Part shown: positions 8,040 through 14,469 of the stretch, in pieces
Layout: each line of letters begins with the position of its first letter
Position numbering within the stretch: position 1 is the first letter of the stretch
Assembly (NCBI GenBank): GCA_900557165.1
Contig: USRS01000047.1
Coordinates: 1 to 19,092, forward strand
Direction of reading: 5' to 3'
DNA length: 19,092 nucleotides
Source of the DNA: an uncultured Clostridium sp.
GTDB lineage: Bacteria; Bacillota; Clostridia; Peptostreptococcales; Peptostreptococcaceae
The notes under the pieces: model-generated
The model's database searches: none
Seen by the model: only the letters and a program-made list of their open reading frames with translations
What the model was told of the DNA's origin: nothing
Position numbers and translations under genes: made by a program

Positions 8040-8174
8040 GTCACTCGCAAAATAAACAAGCTGCAAGTTCATCACATGTATCTGCCAGACTACAACACTT
8101 GGAAAAATGTCGATAAACACTTCGTCCGTTACTCAAAAAAAGTAGGAGATTTCTCCTACTTTGCTTTGCTATAA
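8040..8174 (+). pseudogene. N-terminal stub of an N-acetylmuramoyl-L-alanine amidase
   Basis: A 44-codon frame reads VTRKINKLQVHHMYLPDYN, then TWKNVDKHF, and stops at TAA (8172-8174). 'KINKLQVHHxYLPDY' is the start of clostridial Amidase_2-type peptidoglycan amidases, with the first zinc-ligand histidine in VHH. A GGAGG lies at 8028-8032 with correct spacing, but the codon there is GTC, not ATG or GTG, so the start appears mutated. Only about 30 residues of homology remain before the frame runs into a terminator hairpin. Amidase genes often follow DUF1659-DUF2922-YvrJ clusters, which supports reading this as the wreck of the fourth gene. Confidence 0.65.
8139..8162. terminator. Bidirectional terminator between convergent genes
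   Basis: AAAGTAGGAGA (8139-8149) and TCTCCTACTTT (8152-8162) form a perfect inverted repeat, with A-runs before it and T-rich sequence after it. It can serve both the amidase remnant on the + strand and the small membrane gene ending at 8180 on the minus strand. Confidence 0.75.
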
Positions 8175-8179
8175 AATTT

Positions 8180-8425
8180 TTAACCTATCCCCAGCTCATA
8201 GCCATTACAAATATTGAAAATATATATCCCTATTGGTGTTACAACAAACAGCCCTACACTTAAGACTGTTAAAATTGTCATCAAATTCAAATATATTTGT
8301 GTAGTATTAGGAGAATTTTCCACTATGTAGTAGGCAATATCTTGAGCATACACTCCCATTATAGTAGCTAAAATTATACTTACACATACAAAAAACTTAA
8401 ATCTTGTTATTTTCTCAGTAATCAT
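8180..8425 (-). CDS. Small two-helix membrane protein
   Basis: This 81-residue protein has two hydrophobic segments, about residues 9-27 (FKFFVCVSIILATIMGVYA) and 45-70. Between them is a short polar loop with VENSPNTTQ. No motif beyond that is visible and I do not recognise the family. The start at 8425 follows AAGGGGAT. It converges on the amidase remnant and shares the terminator at 8139-8162. Its upstream side is repeat copy B. Confidence 0.55.
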   Translation of the reverse strand: MITEKITRFKFFVCVSIILATIMGVYAQDIAYYIVENSPNTTQIYLNLMTILTVLSVGLFVVTPIGIYIFNICNGYELGIG

Positions 8426-8456
8426 TTTTATCCCCTTTTATTATTTTTCTATTTTA

Positions 8457-8533
8457 CATTACTTCGTAATATATTAAGTTTACGAATTTAATAATATTAC
8501 ATATGATTAATCACAAAGTTAGCTAACATAACC
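8457..8533. repeat. Interspersed palindromic repeat, copy B
   Basis: This matches copy A (3897-3975). It starts with ACTTCGTAATATATTAAG, continues with TTTACGAATTTAA, and ends with the two perfect palindromes TGATTAATCA (8504-8513) and GTTAGCTAAC (8518-8527) separated by CAAA. The right half (TGATTAATCACAAAG through AGCTAACA) is nearly identical between copies A and B. It sits between two minus-strand genes. Confidence 0.6.
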
Positions 8534-8545
8534 TTTACTTATGAT

Positions 8546-9157
8546 TTATTGACCACTACAATGTAGGGTTAAATACATAGCTTTATTACCACTCAAATCT
8601 ATATGGTCAAATAAAGTTAATTCAGGTGGTAACTCTTTGAAATTATTTCTTTTATAAAAATCAACTGCATCTGGTACAGAACACAAAATAATCATCTTTG
8701 CACCAATTATACTCGTACTCATATTATATATCCTTCCAATAATTGCTTGGATTATTAGGTCTGAAACTATCTCACCTTTATAGATACAATCTTGATACTT
8801 ACTATTTACAGCAAACATATTTATAATAACAGAACTAATTGGTGAATAATGCTTTCTCTTTTTCTCTTCTGGAATCTCTTCATCTTCATAGTCATACATA
8901 TCTACAAAGTGTACTGTTGATGTTGAAATAGTATAATATGCTATTAATACATTTTCATCTTCATCTAATATTATATATGTTACTCCATCTCCACTAGACA
9001 TCTCTTCTAATGCTTGTTCACATAAATACTCATCAAAAATAGGTTTCCCACATTTAAATCCAGTAGTTAATTTATTATATTCCGAAGAATATAATACGAT
9101 TTTAGGGTTGAATTTATGTATAGTTTTTTTTTCTTCTTTAGCTGTAATTTTCCCCAT
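8546..9157 (-). CDS. GNAT acetyltransferase, candidate toxin of a TA pair
   Basis: This is a 203-residue GNAT-fold protein. GFKCGKPIFDEYLCEQAL (33-50), VTYIILDEDENVLIAYYTIS (59-78), the motif-A strand INMFAVNSKYQ (112-122) and the C-terminal DAVDFYKRNNFKEL (163-176) match the plan of the GNAT toxins that acetylate aminoacyl-tRNA (TacT/AtaT-type). The pyrophosphate loop, normally Q/RxxGxG/A, reads YKGEIVSD (126-133), so the second glycine is missing; activity is uncertain. The ribosome binding site is the AAGGGG inside the end of the upstream gene, 16-17 nt from the ATG, so translation may be coupled to that gene. The 8-bp gap to a small upstream gene is the usual toxin-antitoxin layout. A plain N-acetyltransferase is the alternative. 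Confidence 0.6.
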   Translation of the reverse strand: MGKITAKEEKKTIHKFNPKIVLYSSEYNKLTTGFKCGKPIFDEYLCEQALEEMSSGDGVTYIILDEDENVLIAYYTISTSTVHFVDMYDYEDEEIPEEKKRKHYSPISSVIINMFAVNSKYQDCIYKGEIVSDLIIQAIIGRIYNMSTSIIGAKMIILCSVPDAVDFYKRNNFKELPPELTLFDHIDLSGNKAMYLTLHCSGQ

Positions 9158-9165
9158 AACTTATA

Positions 9166-9372
9166 CTATTTTTTCCCCTTAAAAAGTTGTGCTGACTTTA
9201 TACATTTTTGCAAGAATTCTTCACTTATTTTATTTTTATTTGTCTCCTCTATAAACTTTTTCGCATTTACTTCCTTAACACTAACACTAAATACCTTGTC
9301 CTTAGCTAATACTGCCATATGATCTCCCCCTTTAAAATCATTTTCTATCTTATCATATAATTCTATATTCAT
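9166..9372 (-). CDS. Small protein upstream of GNAT gene, candidate antitoxin
   Basis: This is a 68-residue lysine-rich protein from the ATG at 9372, which follows an almost perfect ribosome binding site (GAGGTGAT, 6-nt spacer). A second start exists in frame at 9318: AAAGGGGGAGATCAT precedes that ATG, and would give a 50-residue protein beginning MAVLAKDKVFSVSVKEVN. The strand-like DKVFSVSV followed by two helices (NAKKFIEETNKN, SEEFLQKCIKSAQLF) is compatible with a ribbon-helix-helix-like antitoxin, but I see no decisive motif. Position, size and 8-bp spacing ahead of a GNAT gene are the main argument for an antitoxin role. I cannot tell which start is used, or whether both are. Confidence 0.5.
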   Translation of the reverse strand: MNIELYDKIENDFKGGDHMAVLAKDKVFSVSVKEVNAKKFIEETNKNKISEEFLQKCIKSAQLFKGKK

Positions 9373-9417
9373 TTCTTAATCACCTCATTATATTAGTAAT
9401 TTTTTATTATGTAGTAT

Positions 9418-9459
9418 TTGCAATTATTAACATCTAAGGATGTATTTAATCATTTGCAA
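9418..9459. other. Imperfect inverted repeat upstream of the GNAT module (possible operator)
   Basis: TTGCAA (9418-9423 and 9454-9459) flanks a central CATC-taag-GATG (9431-9442) in a broadly symmetrical stretch about 45-90 bp before the small gene's start. This is where an autoregulating antitoxin would bind. The rest of 9373-9726 is very AT-rich, with no open frame and nothing else I can recognise. Confidence 0.3.
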
Positions 9460-9726
9460 TATAAGTTTCATTATAATATAAGTAGAATTATACTAAGATA
9501 TGAATTATGATATTATATATTTATTTATATAATTGTAGCATTATTACATTAATCATTTCCATTTTTTATCATGATTTATTCTAACTTTTAAACCAAATTT
9601 TAATATTATATATTTACCGAACTTATTTCAAACAGACTTATACATTACTCTCATAGTACTTTTTATAAATATCTTATTACTATCAAAGCTATTTCGTGAT
9701 ACTTTCTAATAAGTAAATTATTAAAA

Positions 9727-10104
9727 GGGTAGATTCGGACAACCGCAAGCATTACCACCTATCCAGTACATTTCAGTGGATATAGAGGTGGTATTGGCTT
9801 GTATTTACGCTTATCTATGTAGAAAGAGAAATAAGTAAGAGTAGTGGAGTTTAGATAGGTACAGGACACACCCAAAGAAAAGAGATCCTGAGGGACCGCT
9901 TTTTTAGGAAGACAGAAAAAAGACTGGTAGAATTAAGAGAGAAAGTACTTATTCGTTATGTTTCTATAAAAAGAGAACACTATATGTAATATAGTGTTCC
10001 CATATATACGGCACATTTCATGATACCTTTTGATAAAGGTTATAAACTCTATAGTTAGACTAGATCAGTCTAAGATATAAACCACCTGTAGGTGCTTTTA
10101 TTTT
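9727..10104 (+). ncRNA. Candidate structured non-coding RNA, about 380 nt
   Basis: No open frame spans this stretch. GC in 9727-9900 is about 40% by hand count, while the flanks are near 20%. It is packed with helices: CAAGC/GCTTG (9746-9750/9797-9801) continuing as ACCACCT/AGGTGGT (9754-9760/9786-9792) and ATCCA/TGGAT; a long-range pairing AATAAGTA/TACTTATT (9830-9837/9946-9953) with AGAAA/TTTCT outside it; CAGGA/TCCTG (9862-9866/9886-9890); an 11-bp perfect hairpin (9975-9985/9989-9999); ACCTTT/AAAGGT (10025-10040); TTAGACT/AGTCTAA (10055-10073). The end is a short CACC-TGTA-GGTG hairpin followed by CTTTTATTTT. Strand is taken from that T-run. I did not match it to tmRNA, RNase P, 6S, SRP, T-box or group I intron consensus from memory. 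ROOL, GOLLD or OLE-like large RNAs remain possible. Confidence 0.6.
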
Positions 10105-10111
10105 AAAAAAG

Positions 10112-10160
10112 GGTATGTTAGCTTACTTCGTGATAATTATATTACAAAAATAACCATACC
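10112..10160 (+). repeat. Stem-loop repeat fragment downstream of the candidate RNA
   Basis: GGTATGTTA (10112-10120) pairs with TAA-CCATACC (10150-10160) around an AT-rich loop. The segment TATGTTAGCTTACTTCGTGATAA is related, inverted, to the palindromic half of repeat copies A and B. The complementary GGTATGGTTATTTAATT arm also occurs at about 2597-2613. The remainder of 10105-10290 is AT-rich with no gene. Confidence 0.4.
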
Positions 10161-10290
10161 TTCGTATTCAAAATGCTTATGTGTAGTTATTTAATTGATT
10201 AAAGTAGGTCATATTATATTAATATTATTCTCTATAAATTGGAATTTATGGGTATATCTTTAACTTATTTATAGTTATAGTAAAACATAA

Positions 10291-10500
10291 TTAATCATAA
10301 AATCCTTCTTCAATTTCAATTTTATTCTGCCATTCAGATTGTAAATCTACTGCATCAATTGAGTATTGACAGCTTTCACAAACTAATACTTCATCATCAG
10401 CGTATTTCAATGAACTTTCGCTTTGGCAATCTGGACAGCACATTGTATTTGATTTTTCTACAGCTTTTTCATAAATTTCTGAATATGATATTTTACTCAT
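10291..10500 (-). CDS. Small zinc-ribbon protein, 69 aa
   Basis: The protein has a four-cysteine zinc ribbon: CCPDC near residue 21 and CESC near residue 41, separated by about 16 residues, then an acidic C-terminus ending IEIEEGFYD. Zinc ribbons of this size bind nucleic acid or proteins; the partner is unknown. I chose the ATG at 10500 because AAAGGAGATG lies just upstream. An in-frame ATG at 10530 would overlap the upstream gene's stop and has no separate site. It sits 22 bp after the small acidic gene and is probably cotranscribed with it. I do not recognise a named family. Confidence 0.6.
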   Translation of the reverse strand: MSKISYSEIYEKAVEKSNTMCCPDCQSESSLKYADDEVLVCESCQYSIDAVDLQSEWQNKIEIEEGFYD

Positions 10501-10522
10501 AAACTTCATCTCCTTTTGAAAT

Positions 10523-10738
10523 TTAGTCATCTATTTCTACTATTTCAAAATCAGGCGCTTCATAATCGTCAAGTGGATAATCACCTGGATTTGATAAATT
10601 TAAAATCTCTGCTCCTTCTTCATTGCAACTAACTAAATAATTAGCATATTCTTCTGCATCTTCTTCTGTATCAAAAACCTCATCCTGCTCTTCGTTTGTT
10701 CCATCTGAATATTGCATTAGAATCTTATATTTAGGCAT
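10523..10738 (-). CDS. Small acidic protein, 71 aa
   Basis: This is a strongly acidic protein (many Asp and Glu, e.g. EEQDEVFDTEEDAEEYANYL and a DFEIVEIDD end). It begins MPKYKILMQYSDGTNEEQ and looks like a small beta-alpha-beta fold; no catalytic motif is visible. The start at 10738 follows GGGAGGTAAAAT, an excellent site. Its downstream partner is the zinc-ribbon gene. Such strongly acidic small proteins occur among phage and plasmid genes, for instance as DNA mimics, but that is speculation here. Confidence 0.6.
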   Translation of the reverse strand: MPKYKILMQYSDGTNEEQDEVFDTEEDAEEYANYLVSCNEEGAEILNLSNPGDYPLDDYEAPDFEIVEIDD

Positions 10739-10789
10739 ATTTTACCTCCCTAAAAATCTTATTTATTTATATAGTATCAGAAGTATTGT

Positions 10790-10835
10790 TACTTCGCATT
10801 ATACAACAATTGCGACTTAATTTATATTATATCAT
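10790..10835. repeat. Interspersed repeat, left-half copy C
   Basis: TTACTTCGCATTATACAA, then CAATTGCGACTTAATT and TATATTATAT match the left half of copy A and the stretch at 18812-18860. TTCG and CG(A)A motifs bracket the core. The palindromic right half is missing. Otherwise 10739-10955 holds no gene. Confidence 0.5.
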
Positions 10836-10955
10836 TTTCAATATGTATTTAAAACATCTCCTCAAATCACCTTAAAATCATACAATATAAAATTCTAGCC
10901 ATTGCTGTTATTCTAAAATTTCCCACTTTATTATAAACTCCTGTGCAAATCTACT

Positions 10956-11509
10956 CTACAAGTAATAAATAACTTCTTCCAATGAAGATAATACTTCTTT
11001 TGCCATATTCAAATAATGCTGATTGGGAACTTTCATATCTGGTATACATATCAATGGAATATTAGCTGAACATGCTGATTGTATTCCAGCTTCACTATCT
11101 TCTAAAACCAAGCATTCTTCTGGTTTTTCTGAAAGCTTTTTACAAGCTTTTAAGAAAATATCTGGATTTGGTTTGCCTTTTTCAACCTCATTACCAAATA
11201 CAAATTCATCAAAATATCCTATAATGTTATGTTGCTTTAATATAGTCAATGCTCTATCCCTTAATCAATAAACTTATTTTCAATTTTAGAAAAATTGTTT
11301 AATCCTTCCTCAACAGTCCAAGGTAAACTATATGTATCTATTAGGTTTGTAATATTCTTAACTTCTGTTTTTCCACTAAAATTTTGAACATATTCTTCAA
11401 TAGAGAAGTTATGCCCAAACTGTTGCAATATTTCTTTATAGATTTTATATGAAATTATCTCGCTATCAATTAATAAACCATCTAAATCAAATATTAATGC
11501 TTTTATCAT
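10956..11509 (-). pseudogene. HAD-superfamily phosphatase/phosphoglucomutase-like, internally deleted
   Basis: The N-terminal part (11509-11261) carries the catalytic motif I, FDLDGLLIDSE, and a cap domain down to NFSKIENKFID, then meets a TAA. The second part, in another frame, resumes with DRALTILKQHNIIGYFDEFVFG and has motif III/IV: GKPNPDIFL and LVLEDSEAGIQSA. About 25-30 residues between them are missing, including motif II (the Ser/Thr of the usual ATSS). The junction is the sequence GGGATAGAGCA at about 11255-11263, where the ends share GATA-like bases, consistent with a short deletion that also shifted the frame. Intact relatives are beta-phosphoglucomutase-like sugar-phosphate hydrolases or mutases. 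A ribosome binding site (AAGGGGAT) survives. Confidence 0.8.
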
Positions 11510-11671
11510 TTGTCTATCCCCTTAAATATATCTATTTTAGTCTATACATCTATATTATCAAATGTATAAATTCTCCACAATATATAACAATTCCCCACTC
11601 TATCTTTTAAATTTTATCTCTCATTTTATTTTATCATAATTCATTGATAGCTTAATTTTTATACATAAAAA

Positions 11672-11700
11672 TTAATATAAAATACAATTTCTGCTATAAT
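11672..11700 (+). promoter_or_regulatory. Promoter of the secreted protein gene
   Basis: A perfect -10, TATAAT (11695-11700), has an extended TG element (TGCTATAAT) and lies 17 bp from a weak -35, TTAATA (11672-11677). It is 39 bp upstream of the start codon at 11740. Confidence 0.55.
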
Positions 11701-11739
11701 AATCACATAACGCTTAATTTTAAAGGGGAAATAATTAAT

Positions 11740-12516
11740 ATGAAGATAAATAAATATATAATAGGGATATCGTTGATAGGGGTATTATCATTAGCTGGAT
11801 TTGCTTTAGCAAGTGCCAACGAAAAAGTCACAACTGTTGATGGAAAAGAAGTTGTACAGGCCTATAATAACTTAATAAACAAAAAAGGAATAGAACATGT
11901 AATCTTAACATCTAGCGATAAAACTACTATGGATATATACAGAAATAGAAGTAACGGCAGCGAAAGAGTAGATTTTTTTGATGAAAATGGACTACTTGTA
12001 GATAGGACTATTACCACTGATTATGGTGCTACTTTCTTGACATTATCCCAATCTGAAACAAATGGTAAGTATGAATTTGAGTTACTAAAAACCTTACCAC
12101 CCAAAAATGCTGTTGATGAAAACAAAGAACTTATGCAAAAATCTATGATTGATGGATATTTTCAAGAAGAATTTGTAGATGGAATTTATAGAGATTGGAA
12201 AAAAGCAAAAATAGATTCAAAGGCTAATTTAATAAAATATTTCGATGAAAGCAATAATATTTATGTAAATTCTAGTACAGGTGAAGTTACCAAAAGAGAA
12301 ATTATAGCAAATGGTAAAGTTGTAAAAACTTTTGATGTTGAAAATTTACCACTAAGTGAAAGAGAATCTGATGAGATTTTTAAAATAGATTCTCCTTTAA
12401 TAAAAGAAAACTCCCTTGGAGAACATAAAAGTTTAAAGGAAATAATAAAAAATCTTAAAGTAAATACACAAGATAACACCAACGTTGAATATAGTTCTAG
12501 CAATGGATTAGGCTAA
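11740..12516 (+). CDS. Secreted protein of unknown function, 258 aa
   Basis: The N-terminus is a standard Sec signal peptide (MKINKYIIG, hydrophobic core, cleavage near ALASA-N at residue 26). No lipobox is present, so the protein should be released or cell-wall associated. The mature part is polar, acidic and strand-rich: DIYRNRSNGSERVDFFDENG, then VDRTITTDYG, and a repeated theme of antiparallel strands (NIYVNSSTGEVTKREIIANG). This resembles outer-membrane-carrier or DUF-type beta-rich secreted proteins of Firmicutes, but I recognise no specific family. The gene has its own promoter and ends in a perfect palindromic terminator, so it is monocistronic. Confidence 0.65.
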   Translation: MKINKYIIGISLIGVLSLAGFALASANEKVTTVDGKEVVQAYNNLINKKGIEHVILTSSDKTTMDIYRNRSNGSERVDFFDENGLLVDRTITTDYGATFLTLSQSETNGKYEFELLKTLPPKNAVDENKELMQKSMIDGYFQEEFVDGIYRDWKKAKIDSKANLIKYFDESNNIYVNSSTGEVTKREIIANGKVVKTFDVENLPLSERESDEIFKIDSPLIKENSLGEHKSLKEIIKNLKVNTQDNTNVEYSSSNGLG

Positions 12517-12542
12517 TTTCATAAAATATTTTTATAAAAATA

Positions 12543-12568
12543 GCAGATTCATAAATTTATGAATCTGC
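12543..12568. terminator. Perfect 26-bp palindromic terminator between convergent genes
   Basis: GCAGATTCATAAA and its exact complement TTTATGAATCTGC form a perfect palindrome, followed by CATTTT on the + strand; on the minus strand TATTTTTAT follows. It serves the secreted protein gene and the convergent TPR gene. Confidence 0.8.
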
Positions 12569-12579
12569 CATTTTCATTG

Positions 12580-13665
12580 CTAGCCATTTATCATTTCGTA
12601 AATTGCATCAACTTCTTTTTTGACATCTTTCTTTTTAAAATCAGTTTTTATCTTATTTTTCTTCATATAATCAAAATACTCATCTAAAATCCAGTATAAA
12701 GATTTGTCCACACTTATCCAAGTGTTGCTAGTCATTTCATAGTAATTCATAGCCTCACCTTCATCACCCACTTCATATTTTGATGGAATTTCTTCTATTA
12801 TTTCTAAATCCAATAAATATTTTGGCACATGAATGTTGGCATCAAAGGCCATTTTTATAAACTTGCTGGCATTTTCCATATCTTCTTTTGCAAAATAATA
12901 AAGTGCTTTTGTATATGCCATAAAAGTATCTTTATCGCTATCTTTCATCAATTTTTCAAATTCTTCATATCTTTTATTTAGAAGAAGTAAGTTTGATAAA
13001 TTAAATCTCACTTGTAATTTATCGTCCTCATCATATTTAAGCAAATCTTCGTATTCATTTATAGCTTTGTCATAATCATAATTTACAAAATAAACATAAG
13101 CCAAATCATTTCTTAAATTAAAATAAGCATTCATATCATCATTTTTTTGAGCTTCATCTACAGCTTTTTGTAAATAATTTATAGTTTCTTCATAAAATTG
13201 AGAATTCATGGCTTTTTCCATATAAATTTGATATTTTTCTATATCTGAAAAATTCATATGATTTATACTTTTGCCTAAATGAGACTCAAAATTATCATTA
13301 TAAACATAAGTAATGTCTGCCTCAAATTTGCTACCTTCTGGCAGTGCTTCTCTAATATCATTTGCTCTAGCTCTCATGGTAGTTGCACTTATGCCAACGC
13401 CTTCTGCCACTTCACTTTTTGAATAATAAAGCTTGTCACATTTTACATTGTTTGGATCAAATAAATTACTATCTTCTCCAACTACATAAAGTAGTCCGCC
13501 TACCCATCCTAAATATTTTCCACCATCCATGGAAAACTCTTTGTTTTTCTTTAGTTTATTAACTAATGCTTTTACAGTTTTATGATAATCTTTTGTGAAA
13601 TTTGCTTCACAGTGCCACTGTAAGGAATTGTTTATGTCTTTTAAAATATTTTTATCTGTTGACAA
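12580..13665 (-). CDS. DUF6398 plus TPR-repeat protein
   Basis: The protein is 361 residues. The N-terminal third (about 10-115) resembles DUF6398: it has GGLLYVVGEDSNLFDPN followed by a helix-turn-helix-like YSKSEVAEGVGISATTMRARA. The central part (about 150-300) is helical with TPR-like repeats: NYLQKAVDEAQKNDDMNAYFNL, DLAYVYFVNYDYDKAINEYEDL and VRFNLSNLLLLNKRYEEFEKL. No enzymatic motif or membrane segment is seen, so it is likely a cytosolic scaffold or regulator. The start is TTG at 13665, with AAAAGAGGTAG upstream. It converges on the secreted protein gene and shares its terminator. The frame is intact. Confidence 0.7.
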   Translation of the reverse strand: MSTDKNILKDINNSLQWHCEANFTKDYHKTVKALVNKLKKNKEFSMDGGKYLGWVGGLLYVVGEDSNLFDPNNVKCDKLYYSKSEVAEGVGISATTMRARANDIREALPEGSKFEADITYVYNDNFESHLGKSINHMNFSDIEKYQIYMEKAMNSQFYEETINYLQKAVDEAQKNDDMNAYFNLRNDLAYVYFVNYDYDKAINEYEDLLKYDEDDKLQVRFNLSNLLLLNKRYEEFEKLMKDSDKDTFMAYTKALYYFAKEDMENASKFIKMAFDANIHVPKYLLDLEIIEEIPSKYEVGDEGEAMNYYEMTSNTWISVDKSLYWILDEYFDYMKKNKIKTDFKKKDVKKEVDAIYEMING

Positions 13666-13782
13666 ATTTCTACCTCTTTTCTTTAGTTTTTCATAATTTA
13701 AACTTAATTATATATGATAAATTTATTTTTTATATCATGTCATTTTCTTTATCATAATATTATAACACCAAAATAGAATAGT

Positions 13783-14175
13783 TTAAAATTTTTTCTTTCT
13801 ATAAACAAAAGGTGACATTCCCGTTTGCAATTTAAATTTTTCAATAAAATAACTTGCACTGGCAAAACCACACTTATAAGCTATATCATCCAAATTAATT
13901 TTTTCACTGTAGTGATTATGAACATAGTTTATAATAGTTTTTATGCGAGATGTATTGTAAATTACATTATCATTGGAAAAAGATACAAAATAATTTCTAA
14001 CCATCATGTTCCATATACTAAACAAAAGAGTAAGTATCTAAAGTTCAAATCCAATACTCCTTTGTGTATACTCTTTATAAATCTCCTCAAGATTTTGTAA
14101 AATATCCTTTTGCCACTTAGTATCATTTTTCAAAATACAATAAATTATTGAACCATCCATACTGTAAGGCTTCAT
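13783..14175 (-). pseudogene. AraC-family regulator, nonsense-mutated and N-terminally eroded
   Basis: The C-terminal 80 codons hold a normal AraC DNA-binding domain: IINYVHNHYSEKINLDDIA (first helix-turn-helix) and CGFASASYFIEKFKLQTGMSPFVYRKK (second). Upstream in the same frame is a TAG at 14040-14038 where FEL-x-ILTLLFSIWN would run through; AraC proteins normally have Lys or Gln there. The frame continues open to an ATG at 14175 with a perfect AAAGGAG site, but only about 45 residues remain instead of the 150-residue cupin domain. The product would be cut before the DNA-binding domain. It faces a broken EamA gene on the other strand. Confidence 0.78.
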
Positions 14176-14191
14176 AATCTTCTCCTTTATT

Positions 14192-14359
14192 AAAAATGGT
14201 ATGTTAGGTGTTCAATATACTTATTTTGCAGCTATACTTCATGGTAATGCAGCCACTGCAACTATATTACAGTATTTATCACCTGTCATAATTATAGTTT
14301 ATTTAGCTTTTTGCAACAAAAAACTTCCATCATCAAAGGAAATAATCTGTAAAAAATAA
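14192..14359 (+). pseudogene. EamA/DMT transporter fragment
   Basis: An open stretch on the + strand reads NGMLGVQYTYFAAILHGNAA, then TATILQYLSPVIIIVYLAF, ending in KKLPSSKEIICKK and a TAA at 14357-14359. 'GMLGVQYTYFxAIxxxNAATATxLQYLSP' is the middle of EamA-family transporters (about residues 65-115 of some 300). Neither the start nor the rest of the gene is present. It is not a duplicate of the intact EamA gene at 4002-4895. Its 5' edge overlaps the start of the eroded AraC gene on the other strand. Confidence 0.75.
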
Positions 14360-14411
14360 GGATAAATCAAAAGATATGAAAGAATGTGAACCTATCCTTA
14401 GTTAATATTAC

Positions 14412-14448
14412 AAAAAGGATAACAGTTGAATTATGTATTATCCTTTTT
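14412..14448 (-). terminator. Terminator of the YczE-GNAT operon
   Basis: AAAAAGGATAA (14412-14422) pairs with TTATCCTTTTT (14438-14448), an 11-bp stem with a 15-nt loop and T-run; it lies 21 bp beyond the GNAT stop codon on the minus strand. Confidence 0.75.
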
Positions 14449-14469
14449 CTTTAATTAAGTTTCTTTTTT

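Noticed and set aside
9727..9750. GGGTAGATTCGGAC looks a little like the 5' end of tmRNA
   Set aside because: There is no matching tRNA-like 3' end with a GTTCGA loop and CCA, and no tag-peptide frame.
9881..9905. GAGGGACCGC resembles a T-box antiterminator core
   Set aside because: The TGGNACCGCG consensus is not met, no stem I with a specifier loop is evident, and no amino-acid gene lies downstream.
10051..10085. Resemblance to group I intron R and S core elements (GTTAGACTAGA and TAAGATATAAACC)
   Set aside because: The two elements are only about 8 nt apart, leaving no room for P8, and the P7 partner (TAGTC) is missing. The bases form a simple TTAGACT/AGTCTAA hairpin instead.
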